A DNA stretch of 64,000 bases from contig CM041297.1 in the NCBI GenBank assembly GCA_023052935.1, positions 1,664,280-1,728,279 on the forward strand, given 5' to 3'. Numbering within the stretch: position 1 is the first letter of the stretch; each line of letters begins with the position of its first letter. Below the pieces are notes generated by a model that saw only the letters and a program-made list of their open reading frames with translations, ran no database searches and was not told the DNA's origin. Below are positions 7,714 to 17,475 of this stretch, piece by piece. A program made the translations under genes and the position numbers. Origin of the DNA: Piezodorus guildinii (Eukaryota; Arthropoda; Insecta; Hemiptera; Pentatomidae).

Positions 7714-9235
7714 CGGACCAGGAGCATCCATCGTACAAATTAATCCATCTTTTATAATTGAAGATTGGTACACATTTTTACATTATAAGAATCTTACAAA
7801 TTTAACAAGAGAAATTCAAACCCTTAAGATTAGCATTGACGTATTAACAATTAGTAATGAATATAAAACTTTGCATAATATTATTGAACAAAAATATAAC
7901 AAGATATTAGAAAAAATTAATCATATTGTAAATATAAATCGGAATAACCGATCAAAAAGAGGTTTAATTAACGGACTAGGCAATGCTATTAGTTGGCTCA
8001 CCGGCAATATGGACGCCGATGACAAAGAAAAGTATGATAATATTTTAAATAAAATCGAGAGAAATATGTATCACATAGAGCATAATGAAAATGTTAGATT
8101 AGGATTAAATAAAGAATTAACATCTAAACTTAATAAAGAAATAATTGTTTTAAATAAATATAAGGATAGTATAGAAAAAATAAATAATTTTACAGATTTA
8201 GCTCTTACTAAGTTAATGTATCATGATTTATTAGCCGTATTAGATTTAGTAGAAAATCAATTAAATGATATAGAATTTTCCTTAGAACAATGTAAATTAG
8301 GAATTACCCATCCAAGCATATTAACGACTAGAGAACTAGAACAATTAAACATACTGTTCGGAGAACCAATCACAGAAAATGTAGAATTAAACTGGTTACT
8401 TAGCTCCACATTTTGTTCCCTATCAGATACAGGATTAATTTATTATTTTATTAAAATCCCTTTGAAATCATTGCCAAAAACAACTTATTACGCTATGTCA
8501 TATCCAGTTACAAGGAATAATAAAGTCATTACTCTAAAGATTAAAGAACAACTAATCATTAGATTTAAAAATTCGTTTTACAATGGAAATTGTATTAAAT
8601 TCAATAATCATCATTACTGTAAAGACATGATAGAGATTAAGGACAAATGTATTTTAGAATTATGTAAGAATATAGAATTAAATGATTGTAAAGCTGTAGA
8701 AATAAGAACAAACCCTATAATCAAACTTATACCCACATTACACCAATATTTAACCTTTAATATTAGCAATGTAACAACTAGTGTAACAAACACACAAATG
8801 TATCATCTACCATCTACTAGCCTCCTTAATCTTAATGAAAAAGAGAAATTTGTAAATATAAATGTACCACTTTCTTATGTTGACAATGTAAATATTCCTT
8901 TTATTTCCTATCATTCTGTTAATAATAAAACTATTGTATCAACAAATTTTACTTTTGAGGAATTACAACAAATAGACTTAAGTAATATAGAAATAGAAGA
9001 ATTAGAACCTTATGATATAACTGTATCCCAATTTATTTCTTATATATTTTATGTAATATGTTTATATCTTTTATGCTATAATCTTTATCGTCAGTATTGT
9101 AAACTGGAATTACTGTGTTCTAATCCTTCAAATGATAATCCAAGTACCCATCCTCAACCACCTGAATGTTTTGATGGCAGAGCCAGAGCTTGGTTTCAAT
9201 ATTTACAGAATAGACAAACCGTCCCAAATCCTTAA
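7598..9235 (+). CDS. env: ERV-1 Env, baculovirus F-like fusion glycoprotein
   Basis: A 545-codon frame in another phase, overlapping the end of pol. If the acceptor at 7601-7606 is used, translation starts at the eighth codon (ATG at 7619), giving a signal peptide with the hydrophobic core CFKYLLIAALTV. A furin-type site RSKR (residues 118-121) is followed directly by GLINGLGNAISWLTG, which matches the fusion-peptide pattern of errantivirus Env and baculovirus F proteins. Several N-x-S/T glycosylation sites (for example NLTNLT and NVTTS) and conserved cysteines lie in the ectodomain. One transmembrane helix (about residues 478-498, FISYIFYVICLYLLC) leaves a tail of about 45 residues. By family this protein mediates membrane fusion and possible particle transfer between cells. 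It differs from the ERV-2 Env at three residues, including a Cys at 332. Confidence 0.92.
   Translation: MLQESAKMTLSSTTNCFKYLLIAALTVQIQTLLIQDLSDGPGASIVQINPSFIIEDWYTFLHYKNLTNLTREIQTLKISIDVLTISNEYKTLHNIIEQKYNKILEKINHIVNINRNNRSKRGLINGLGNAISWLTGNMDADDKEKYDNILNKIERNMYHIEHNENVRLGLNKELTSKLNKEIIVLNKYKDSIEKINNFTDLALTKLMYHDLLAVLDLVENQLNDIEFSLEQCKLGITHPSILTTRELEQLNILFGEPITENVELNWLLSSTFCSLSDTGLIYYFIKIPLKSLPKTTYYAMSYPVTRNNKVITLKIKEQLIIRFKNSFYNGNCIKFNNHHYCKDMIEIKDKCILELCKNIELNDCKAVEIRTNPIIKLIPTLHQYLTFNISNVTTSVTNTQMYHLPSTSLLNLNEKEKFVNINVPLSYVDNVNIPFISYHSVNNKTIVSTNFTFEELQQIDLSNIEIEELEPYDITVSQFISYIFYVICLYLLCYNLYRQYCKLELLCSNPSNDNPSTHPQPPECFDGRARAWFQYLQNRQTVPNP
7601..7606 (+). promoter_or_regulatory. Candidate splice acceptor for env (ERV-1)
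   Basis: TTACAG followed by GAG lies 12 bp upstream of an ATG in good context (AAGATGA, 7619). Joining the donor at 2701 to this acceptor would remove gag-pol and make that ATG the first long-frame start. The polypyrimidine tract is weak, so this is an inference. Confidence 0.4.
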
Positions 9236-9264
9236 ATTTAGAGTTCAGTGGGCTTCACTCTCAT

Positions 9265-9275
9265 AAGGACGGAGG
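9265..9275 (+). promoter_or_regulatory. ERV-1 polypurine tract
   Basis: AAGGACGGAGG directly abuts the 3' LTR and is nearly all purine, as expected for the plus-strand primer of reverse transcription. Conserved in ERV-2 (34134-34144). Confidence 0.8.
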
Positions 9276-9566
9276 AGTCACGCCACCATGAGGCCATAGT
9301 GCACCTGCAGATCACACCATATTCCTTGAATCTTATTCAGCAGTCCTATTAACCTTTATATACCCTGTCCCTTCTCCCAGCACTCACTCACTCTCTTCAA
9401 GTCCTCGCAGTAATTACGGTACGTAATCTATGTCAGATCTAGTATAGCCATATTGTTATTATCAAGATTGTCATTATTGTCTTTTAAAGTGTTATTATCG
9501 ATATTTTGTAACTTTTGAATAAATAAAATATTTTTTTTTTCAATAACGAGCACGAACACCAAAACT
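9276..9566 (+). repeat. ERV-1 3' LTR
   Basis: A 291-bp repeat identical on reading to the 5' LTR, preceded by the polypurine tract and followed by ATATATATAG. The TATA box and AATAAA signal are the same as in the 5' copy. Confidence 0.95.
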
Positions 9567-9768
9567 ATATATATAGTTAAAAGGCTTAAGATTTTATAAA
9601 AAAATATCATTTTATCTCAAGCTTCTAAAAGTTAATGGAGAGTGATGTAAAACCGATTAAGTGATTAAAACTGATTATATATTATTTAATAAAAATGTTT
9701 CTTTACCGCAACAAAATTTAATTAATTCTTTATTACTTTCTCTTTTTTTCATATCTAACTGTTTTAAA
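9567..9768 (-). repeat. Family A fragment flanking ERV-1
   Basis: The sequence after the ERV-1 3' LTR follows the minus-strand family A unit (from the stretch before AAAGCTTTTAGATTTTAG through ...TAATTCTTTAATAG...CTAACTG) and then butts against the start of another family A copy at 9773. The left junction therefore puts ERV-1 at about the same internal position of the repeat as ERV-2. I could not find the corresponding left half before 2081. Confidence 0.6.
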
Positions 9769-9772
9769 AAAA

Positions 9773-11343
9773 TCTGGTGCGGGCAACACACGACTTTCAC
9801 TTATCTCCGTTTTATAAATCGATTAAAAAATTTTCAAATGCAGTTAGAGATAAAAAAATTTTAAACTATTAAGGAATTAATTAAATGGAATTTCTATAGA
9901 AACATTTGTTTTATTAAAAAATCTATTAAGTATATTATTATATAAAATAATCAGTTAGTTTTATCGGCTTTTCATAACTCTTTATTAACTTTTACAAGCT
10001 CTTGTGTATTACATAATATTTTTTTCTAAAATCTTTAGCTTTCCAACGGTATATCATACATGTATATTACTGTTTCTTATGTTCAAAAACAAAAATTGCA
10101 TTAACTTTTTTTTTTTTCAGTTTTCTCCTTTATTTTATTTATTTTTAATATGCACACAATAATAGGTTTTTGTTTCGATTTGTTTTGTTTTTTATTTATT
10201 ATTATAATTTATTTATGTTCTATTTTATGTAATTTGACCATTATTATTATTTTCTGTATATATAGTATGAATGTGGTCTCTTATCAATATTATTATTGTT
10301 CATTTTGTAACAAATTGTAATATATCTCAATAAAAAAAAAAAAAATTTTCACAACTTACATATTTAGCTGTTATTTATCATTTTTAACAAGATAATTTTA
10401 TAGAATCAACAAAATTAAAGGTACTTTAGGGAAAGAAATTTTAAAATATCGGCATTTAAAACCTGTCAGACCAGAATGAAACCTACATGACGTTTAAGCC
10501 TATTAAATTTTACATCGATGTAGCGAGTTTAATGAAAATCGTCGGAACCATTTTCGATAAAATCGAATTGTAACGTCTCAGGCGTATATTTGTCTTAAAT
10601 ATGAAATTTCAGTTTCATAGTACTTACCGTTTCCGCCTGGGAGTTACCACACACACAGACCTTTTAGCGGGACTTGGTTATTTGGACTCAGGGGATCTTA
10701 AAATGAGTATTTCTGGAAAATTAGAATTCGAAAATTTCCGACAGTTCCGACGATTTTGATAAAATTCGCTATATCGATATAAACTTTAATACGCTTTAAT
10801 ATCGTGTAGGTTTCATTCTGATTAAAATGGTCTGACAGGGCTTAAATGCCGATATTTTCAATTTTCTTCTTCTAAAGTACCTTTAATTTTGTTGATTCTA
10901 TAAAAATAACTATATTATGATGAAAAACAGGTAAATATATAATGAAAGAATGAATTCGATACCCAATTAAAGGAGAAAACAGAAAAAATATTTTTTTTAA
11001 TGCAATTTTTTGATTTTTGAATATAAGAGCAGTAATATACATTTATTATATACCGTTGGAAAGCTTTTTAGATTTTAGAAAAAAAATAAGATTTTAGAAA
11101 AAATATTATCTCATACACGAGCTTTTAAAAGTTAATAGAGAGTGATGAAATGAAGATAAAACTAACTGATTATTTTAGATAATAATATAATAGACTTTTT
11201 AATAAAACAAATGTTTCTATATCAATTCAATTTAATTGATTTTTTAATAGTTTCACGTATTTTCATCTCTAACTGTGTTTGAAAATTCTTTCATTGATTT
11301 TAAAATTGGAGGTAAGTGAAAGTCGTGTGTTGCCCGCACCAGA
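9773..11343. repeat. Fold-back element made of two inverted family A copies
   Basis: The left end begins TCTGGTGCGGGCAACACACG and the right end is its reverse complement. The left arm (9773-10738, family A in + orientation) is interrupted at about 10130-10345 by an unrelated T-rich and A-tailed insert. The right arm (10739-11343, - orientation) lacks about 250 bp of the inner part. The arms share blocks such as TCAACAAAATTAAAGGTACT and its inverse. Confidence 0.8.
10130..10345 (+). mobile_element. Probable retroelement 3' tail inserted in family A
   Basis: An insert absent from other family A copies, T-rich with TTATTATT motifs and ending AATATATCTCAATAAAAAAAA, i.e. with a polyadenylation-like end. 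A related sequence in inverse orientation is seen at about 23075-23210. No coding part is visible. Confidence 0.4.
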
Positions 11344-12049
11344 TTTTTGGAAGTACATAACTCGAGATAACAGTCATTATAACCTCCCTCACGAATAACG
11401 TCTTTATGATGTTAATTACTAAGTTATGTATATTTTCCTGTTCTCAATCTGAGAAATATCTTTCCTCGTTGGTTAACTAGATGTTATTGCCTATTCTTCA
11501 TAAATAAAGCGAATATTCAATAAGAAAGTATGTAATTATTAAATTATAAAATAAAATAATATAAACTTTATTCACATATTGAAAAAAATTAACTAATGAT
11601 TTCGGATGAGTCATCCCTACAATCAGTAAAATATTTTTGGTTTTTCGTAACTATATTATATTAGCCTAAATGACTAATGTATGATAAAATTAAATTTAGG
11701 TTATATTACGGTCCACAAATTTGCTTATTGCAAAAGAAATGCAGATGGCAAATTAAATTTTATGTCAAATTTTTTGTTTTGTAATAAATAAATAAATAAA
11801 ATATTACGATAGTAGGAAAAATTTTGGTCTTCACAAAAACAAACAAATTGTGGTCTTCACATACGTAAACATTACTTCCTTAAAAAAAAATTAGGTTTCA
11901 GTACTCTAACTTATATGTTTCCTTTTCCCCTCGATTTTTTTTGTTATAACCACCTCAACATGATATTCCAAATTATGATATATAAAAAAAAGTGTTTTCT
12001 ATTGACACCTCATTATATAATTATTTTTCAGCCTTTATTTTTTTTTTTT
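11344..12049. other. AT-rich interval, nothing recognised
   Basis: Sequence between the fold-back element and the Jockey-like fragment. It contains poly-A, poly-T and AATAAATA runs. I see no coding frame, RNA gene or match to the repeats listed here. Confidence 0.4.
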
Positions 12050-12925
12050 TTTTAACATCATTTATTCAAATTTACAACCGTACTTCAAAGTACAACAAGT
12101 AAATGTGTAAATGACAAAAGATAAATGGCGTGAAACAGACTTGAAGAAGAGCTACCCAATGGCAGCACTCCTGTAACTTTTCTAAACTAGAAGGTCTCGA
12201 GGCCATCTTCTTTTCAGACGCCTCGGAGGATTGTCAGGAATAGAAGAGGAAGCAAGGATTGAAACTAGTGGGTTAGGGTGGGAGTGGAGTTTGTTATGGA
12301 AGGAGTGATGTCTGGTTCGGGCTAGATCAGCAACAAATGGAATATTTAGGTCTTTATGGATGAGTTTATTTGTGACAAAGTAAAGAGCGTTGAGGATTTT
12401 ACTAAGGATTTTGGATTGTAAGGATTTCATCCGGGAAGAATTTGAAGGTTTAGTAGAGCCCCAAAGCTCATCTCCGTATATCCATTTAGGCCTAATGATA
12501 GTCATGTAGAGGAGTCTTTTGTAGTTAAGTGGAAGTTTAGAGCGTTTGTCAAGTAAGTGTTGAAGTAATCGAAAGCGGCGAGCAGTTTCTCGTCGTTTCA
12601 GTCTAGTGTGCGGATTCCATGTGAGACGTTTGTCAAGAAGAAGTCCTAGCTAGCGGATCTGTTCGACTGGGACAAGTGAAATATTATAGGGCAGGAGGTA
12701 ATTGGTTTACGACGGAGGGTAAAGGTTATTTGGTGGGATTTTTCTGAATTTATTTTAATTCTCCAATTCTGGCACCCTACCTAAAGGTCTCTGATTTGGG
12801 ATTGTAGGGTATGAGAGGCAATAGTAGGATCTGTCAGTAAGATAGGACTGGATGATGAGGAAGTATGTTAGAGGAAGGAATTTTCGGAGTTTGTAAAGCA
12901 GTCCTGGGTGCCAGACCTTTCAGCC
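12050..12925 (-). pseudogene. Jockey-like non-LTR retrotransposon, 3' part with internal deletion
   Basis: The minus strand encodes the C-terminal reverse-transcriptase region of a Jockey-type element. From the right: a piece resembling WHPGLLYKLRKFL (RT palm), a piece with LRSQI-type linker, then IIRPKWIYGDELWGST, LQSKILSKILNA, NKLIHKDLNIP and SHPNPL. It ends PPRRLKRRWPRDLLV, followed by a 3' UTR and a T12 tract (A tail on this strand) at about 12037-12052. The frame at 12182-12505 is open for 107 codons; the upstream part is broken. At least eight related copies occur in the window. Confidence 0.85.
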
Positions 12926-13261
12926 TTTGAAATCACAAAACGACTTTGTGAATTGGATCCTTCAACTCTGAAAACAATGATTTTTAATATAAATTAACAT
13001 AAACATATTCAATACTTGAAAACAACTGTAAACATAATTGGGTAACAAAAATGATTAATAGAACGAGTTAAGAAAAAATATCATTTAAATCTATGCTAAT
13101 TATAAAATTTGTTTTGAAAAAGCGAAGCACTTAAGTTGTTTAAAACAACCTTAAAACCGATTATTAGGTTAAAACCATTGGTCAAAATAGTAGCGCTGAT
13201 TTAGGACGTTTCTAAATGAACCAATCAAATTGCATGAAATGAAGAAAACAATAAGTAAATC
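12926..13261. other. AT-rich interval, nothing recognised
   Basis: No coding potential or known repeat seen between the LINE fragment and the SINE. Confidence 0.35.
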
Positions 13262-13275
13262 GTAATATATTATGG

Positions 13276-13556
13276 TTTGTTTATTTGTTTATTCATTTAA
13301 CGTCACTTTATGCTACTGTGACTAATCGGACAATGCTACAGTGGGAGTCCAAAATTTTGCCTATCCAGGTTTTATTAGGATAGGGATCTTTAACGAGTAC
13401 CTGACATCGCACAGGCTCGGGACCACCTTTTAACGTCCCATCCGAAGGACGGCCTAACTAAGAATTTTTTTACTCCCATTAAAAAATCCTAGGACCACCT
13501 GCGGGTTTGAACCCGTGAACTTTTGCATAGGAGGCTGTTACGCTAACCACCCAGCT
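13276..13556 (-). mobile_element. SINE S1, full-length copy with target-site duplication
   Basis: The minus-strand copy has a tRNA-like head (GGTTTGAACCC-type B box, and CAGCTGGGTGGTTAGCGTAA as A-box region) and a tail of TTTAAATGAATAAACAAATA type. It is flanked by a 14-bp direct repeat GTAATATATTATGG (13262-13275 and 13557-13570), which fixes both ends and shows insertion by target-primed reverse transcription. Confidence 0.9.
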
Positions 13557-13570
13557 GTAATATATTATGG

Positions 13571-15080
13571 GTTTAGATGCTTCTGCTGGATAATAGGAAA
13601 TAACGAAATACTTTTTCGGTGTTGGGAAGAGGGGCGTTTGCTCGCAGCCTCAACTCGGTCGTTATTATGAATCGCCGAATTATCTGCTGATCCGTGCAAT
13701 TTTGTTGAGGGTAAATAACTGAATAATAAAAGAGAGAACATGAACAAGCTTATATTAATTTAAATAAGACAAAATACTGTTTGTAGTGTGCAAGGTGGTG
13801 GTTATTTCAGTCCGTTATGACTTCCTTCCCTCTCCCGCCTGCGATGTTCCTTTCTGTCCTTCTGCGACTCCTACTCCATGCGACAATTCTGAGACAATCT
13901 TCTATGATGATGTGCGAGTTGCGATTATACGAAAAATATGCGACATTCAGCGACAACCAACTCCCTCTCACAATCCCAGAATGCACTCTGCCCAGCGGTC
14001 ACTTAACAGCTGATTCAAATAGAATAAAACAAATGACTGTCGCGCTTGGACATAATAAATCACAAAATAAAACAAATAAAATAAAAAATGGAGAGATATA
14101 AACATAAGACTATTTCAATTCTTAACATTCGGAATGAAATGTAATGTGGATTTAATACCTTTTGGAATGAACTGCTACTTTTAAATACGTTTTTAGATAA
14201 AATCTGATGACGGATAAACCTATAAATCTTATGACGGATAAAACTAAACCATTAGAATAAAATATCAATTATAAATATCTTTTTCGAAAAAAATATCTTT
14301 TTGTACCTTTTGGAAATTAACATCCCAATTGTTTATCTGGAGTTGTTTTTCTCTTTACAATCTTGGATCGTCCAATGTAATGGTTATTTAGCTACAATTA
14401 TTTTCTTTAACAATCTTAAAATACAGGAGGATAAAGGAAAAAGTAAAATGTGAGGATAAGTAGAAGCAAAAACTATCCTTTTGAGTTAGTTAAGGTGTCT
14501 CAGATTACAAAATAAAAAGCTTAATTGGTTGTCACCCAGCGTTTCATAACTGTCTAAAGAAGAGCTCACCAGGATAGCGTCACGTGTCCAATTTGAGAAC
14601 TCCTCGGCTAAGAATAAACATTACGAGCAATTATCTCGGGAAGAGACGGACAGACATCGGACACCGACACCGATGATGTCAGCCGGGAAGAGGAATCCCT
14701 GGGGGAGTTTGGGATGGCAACTGTTTGTTAGTCTGCCGTGCTTGCTAAACAGCCATTAAGGGTATACGATGTAGCGGGAGGTCCAGATGTCTGGGTTCGA
14801 GTCTCTTGGGACGGGATAGCGATTAGGGGGATGTCAACGCTTGCGGTCGTCAGATGGTGGATCTCTTTAATGGCCGGGTTAGCCACGGCTCGCTAGGCGA
14901 GGAGTCTATGGGAGGATAGCCAGGGGGGTTCTAATGTGTCGTAATAAGGGCCAATTAAACTGATCGCATCGTCCAAACTTGTTAGGGGGAGTTTTTAAAC
15001 ACCATCATTCAGCAACATACTGTTACTCTACCGATATAAACAAATCTGGTGCCCCTATCAACACAACCCTTAAGGCGCTA
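13571..15080. other. Interval without recognised genes; higher-complexity island near 14550-15000
   Basis: 13571-14550 holds no convincing coding sequence; open stretches such as 13786-14101 show no family match. About 14550-15000 is richer in G+C and low in simple repeats, unlike most of the window, and is not repeated elsewhere here. It could be conserved noncoding DNA or an exon-bearing segment, but no long frame or splice pattern supports a gene. Confidence 0.35.
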
Positions 15081-15479
15081 CACGGTGAGTGAAAAGGTTG
15101 GTGAAATATCGTGAGAGCGAGGTCTTGTGAGAGTTCACCAAAGTAGATTCACTTTATAAATTTGGATAGTATCATCCAATATCACTTTTTGAAAAATTCT
15201 ATCCTATAAAATATTTTATTTTTAAATATAAAAACTAAATGATAAAGTTATATTAAAACAAACAAGTGTAATTAATATACACATCAGCAAAATATGTAGA
15301 AGCTCCATTTTAAGAAATTAAACATTATCTATACTAAAAATAAAAAAATAAATGATGATGCTTTACAGAAAATAAGGTAATTGAATATTAATCATAATAC
15401 GTTGAAAGTATGTGAGGGTGTTTAACAATTTACTCTCACCAAATATCACGATATTTTATCGACTTGTTTTCTCACCGTG
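15081..15479. mobile_element. MITE-like element with CACGGTGAG terminal inverted repeats (family C)
   Basis: The left end CACGGTGAGTGAAAAGG...AAATATCGTGAGAG and the right end CTCTCACCAAATATCACGA...TTCTCACCGTG are inverted repeats of about 40-45 bp with small differences. The 400-bp interior is AT-rich and has no coding frame. Half-units of the same family occur in both arms of the large palindrome (about 46145-46250 and 49755-49865). Superfamily and target duplication are unclear. Confidence 0.7.
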
Positions 15480-15524
15480 GCTTTTACTTGTAGAGGCAGG
15501 ATGGCGGGGTGGGTTAATGCCTGT

Positions 15525-15605
15525 TGCCCAGCAGGACTCCCACTGTAGCATCTTCCGATTAGCCACAGTAGCATAAAGTGACGTTAAATAAATAAAGAAC
15601 CAAAA
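15525..15605 (+). repeat. SINE S1 tail fragment
   Basis: The fragment runs from GACTCCCACTGTAGCATC to CGTTAAATAAATAAA, matching the 3' part of the SINE in + orientation. The tRNA-like head is missing. Confidence 0.7.
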
Positions 15606-15744
15606 TGTGTGATGATAATATTTACGAGTGCGCGTATCAGTGCTGGTAACTCAGGCATAAACCCCTCTCCCCCAACCACTGGCTTGAGAAAATCCCAGTA
15701 TACTATATACTGGTAATACAGTTGCATTCCTGATATTAACATTT

Positions 15745-16170
15745 ATTTTATTTTTTTTTTTTTTTAATTATGTCTCTCATTTCGACTTCCGCCATAAGGG
15801 ATCTGGCAGCCCAGTACCACTCCGATCTGGATGGGGTTTCATCTCTTATTTTTTGTAATCGGGGGCATACTTCTAGATGCGCTGCATCCATTTCACAATT
15901 AGCATGACAAAGGCTGCAAAGCGGAGACCTACCACTCCGATCCGATGCAAGTGTTTTGCGAGGTAGTCATGGCCAGTAATCATTCGGAACTGTGCAACAG
16001 CATCTTTTCTCTTCAAATCTACTGGAATTCTTTCTTCTTCTATAAGGAGTTTGGCCCAGTGCTTGTTGATCGAACTGAGCCTTTGGGAGTCCGTTAGTAG
16101 AGCATGATATGCCCTCTTAACTTCATCCCTAGCTCTACGGTAGGAAATTCGATTGTCCAACTGTTCCGAA
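15745..16170 (-). pseudogene. Non-LTR retroelement 3' end (RNase H-like C-terminus) with A tail
   Basis: The minus strand encodes RRARDEVKRAYHALL, then HWAKLLIEEERIP and AVAQFRMITGHDYLAKHLHR, a motif set typical of the C-terminal region of insect non-LTR Pol proteins in which a TGHxxLxxHL segment precedes a Cys/His cluster. The frame at 15873-16160 is open for 95 codons and then continues broken to an A tail (the T16 run at about 15748-15764). A 5'-truncated dead copy. Confidence 0.7.
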
Positions 16171-16189
16171 GCTGCACCTTATTTTGTAA

Positions 16190-17165
16190 GCTTTTTTTAC
16201 CTAGTATACAGTATAATTCATTTTTGTTTATTATTTTCAATAATGAAAATTTGTAATCGACCAAAAAAAATAAAAATTACTTCACTTTGAAATATGAGGG
16301 CTTATGTTTCAAGAACCCGAATAACGAATAAAAAAAAAAAACTGTTTTTCCGCCGTCCGCGGCATTTCTTCGGAACTACTGGACCAATTTTATTGAAATT
16401 TGACACAACACTAGGGTATGCAATGATGATCCTAACACCTAGGCGTTGATTATCAGCTGGTTATTTTTTAAATGGCGGCCGATTAAGTGTGATTTAATTT
16501 AATAACTCGTTAATATTGAAGATAGAGAAGATTTGAAGATTGTAACCAATTAATTTACGGGAAGAAAACTTCATGTTGGGCGCAGACTATAAGCCACTTT
16601 TATTGGTTAATATACAAAATAAATAAATTACACTACTTACAGTTGATTCCAGACTTATTATTATATTATCAACTAAATGATTCATGTGTGTTTGGCCACA
16701 GAAAACTATTATTATAAAAACGTACATTGGAAAAGGTAAAATTAGACAAATTAACGGTACTACACAAAAACCACTAAGAAGTCCACTCTCGAAGTTCGTA
16801 AGCCTCTCTCTCTGTGTCTTCGAGGGTCGCCACCGTAGCGCTTCACTTCAACCTCCATGACAATCGTATAGAGATTAATATATTTAATTATATAATTTAA
16901 TGTTTTTAACCCAAAACCTCAAAAAAATTAATAAAAAAGTTGAAGTTTTACCCATAATTACGCATATAACTCAGTTATTTTTTAAGATAGAGAAAAAAAA
17001 TTTATAGAGTTCTAGAATCACTAAATCACGATTAGCAATAAAAATAAAAATTGCCAAACAGCTCTATAAACAGTTATACTCTAATATAGTTATTTGGAAA
17101 TAATGAACCATTGTGTAACAATTTTTAATTTATTATGTTTTTTTGTGTTGTGAACTGTCTTGTGA
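16190..17165. repeat. Dispersed repeat family B, copy 1
   Basis: Several blocks are shared with 59380-60080: ATCGACCAAAAAAAAT, CCGTCCGCGGCAT followed by GGAACTACTGGACC, CTCAGTTATTTTTTAAGATA, and TTATTTGGAAATAATGAACC. No coding frame. The GAAACTACTGG segment resembles a block in the repeat at 20595-20790. Type unknown; a non-autonomous DNA element is the simplest guess. Confidence 0.6.
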
Positions 17166-17475
17166 AGATCTTCGGGCTATAATAACCATTCGTAGTTTTT
17201 TGCCCCTACAAACAAACAATAAGAATTAGTTACCAAAAATTTATTTTTCCCGTATAAAGAAAAGCTAAATACAATATTGTGGATGTAATTAGTTGATCGT
17301 TAAGAATTACTGGAAGGAACTAGACTAATTCCTTCCACTAAATACAATATATTTACATTTAAACCCTTCAGGAAGGATTGTCCTAAATAATAGTAAAAAG
17401 CAAATCAAAATCCGTCAGGTTTAGTAGGAGTTCGCGGAAACTAAGAATCGTGATATCATTTTATATATATATATA
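17166..17475. other. Interval without recognised features
   Basis: AT-rich sequence before the mariner element. It includes a local near-inverted pair TACTGGAAGGAAC and AATTCCTTCCA. The TA at 17474-17475 is the left target duplication of the mariner copy. Confidence 0.35.

Larger units (their letters stand above)
2081..9566 (+). mobile_element. ERV-1: complete errantivirus-type provirus (LTR-gag-pol-env-LTR)
   Basis: A 7,486-bp provirus with 291-bp LTRs that I read as identical to each other. It has a tRNA-Lys-type PBS, intact gag, a -1-shifted pol containing PR-RT-RH-IN, an env overlapping the end of pol, and a polypurine tract. LTR ends AGT...ACT, PBS overlapping the LTR by one base, and an F-protein-like env are hallmarks of insect errantiviruses (Gypsy group). 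Flanks show a 3-bp repeat ATA (2078-2080 and 9567-9569); errantiviruses usually make 4-bp AT-rich duplications, so the exact duplication is uncertain. A second nearly identical copy lies at 33845-41324 in inverse orientation. Identical LTRs and open frames imply a recent insertion. Confidence 0.95.

Noticed and set aside
2081..9566. ERV-1 as an exogenous virus sequence or contamination
   Set aside because: It is embedded in the same host repeat (family A at its right flank) as other loci and has candidate target duplication, so it is a genomic insertion.
13786..14101. Two overlapping open stretches as a small gene
   Set aside because: No recognisable domain, no splice or promoter support, overlapping frames of similar length suggest chance.
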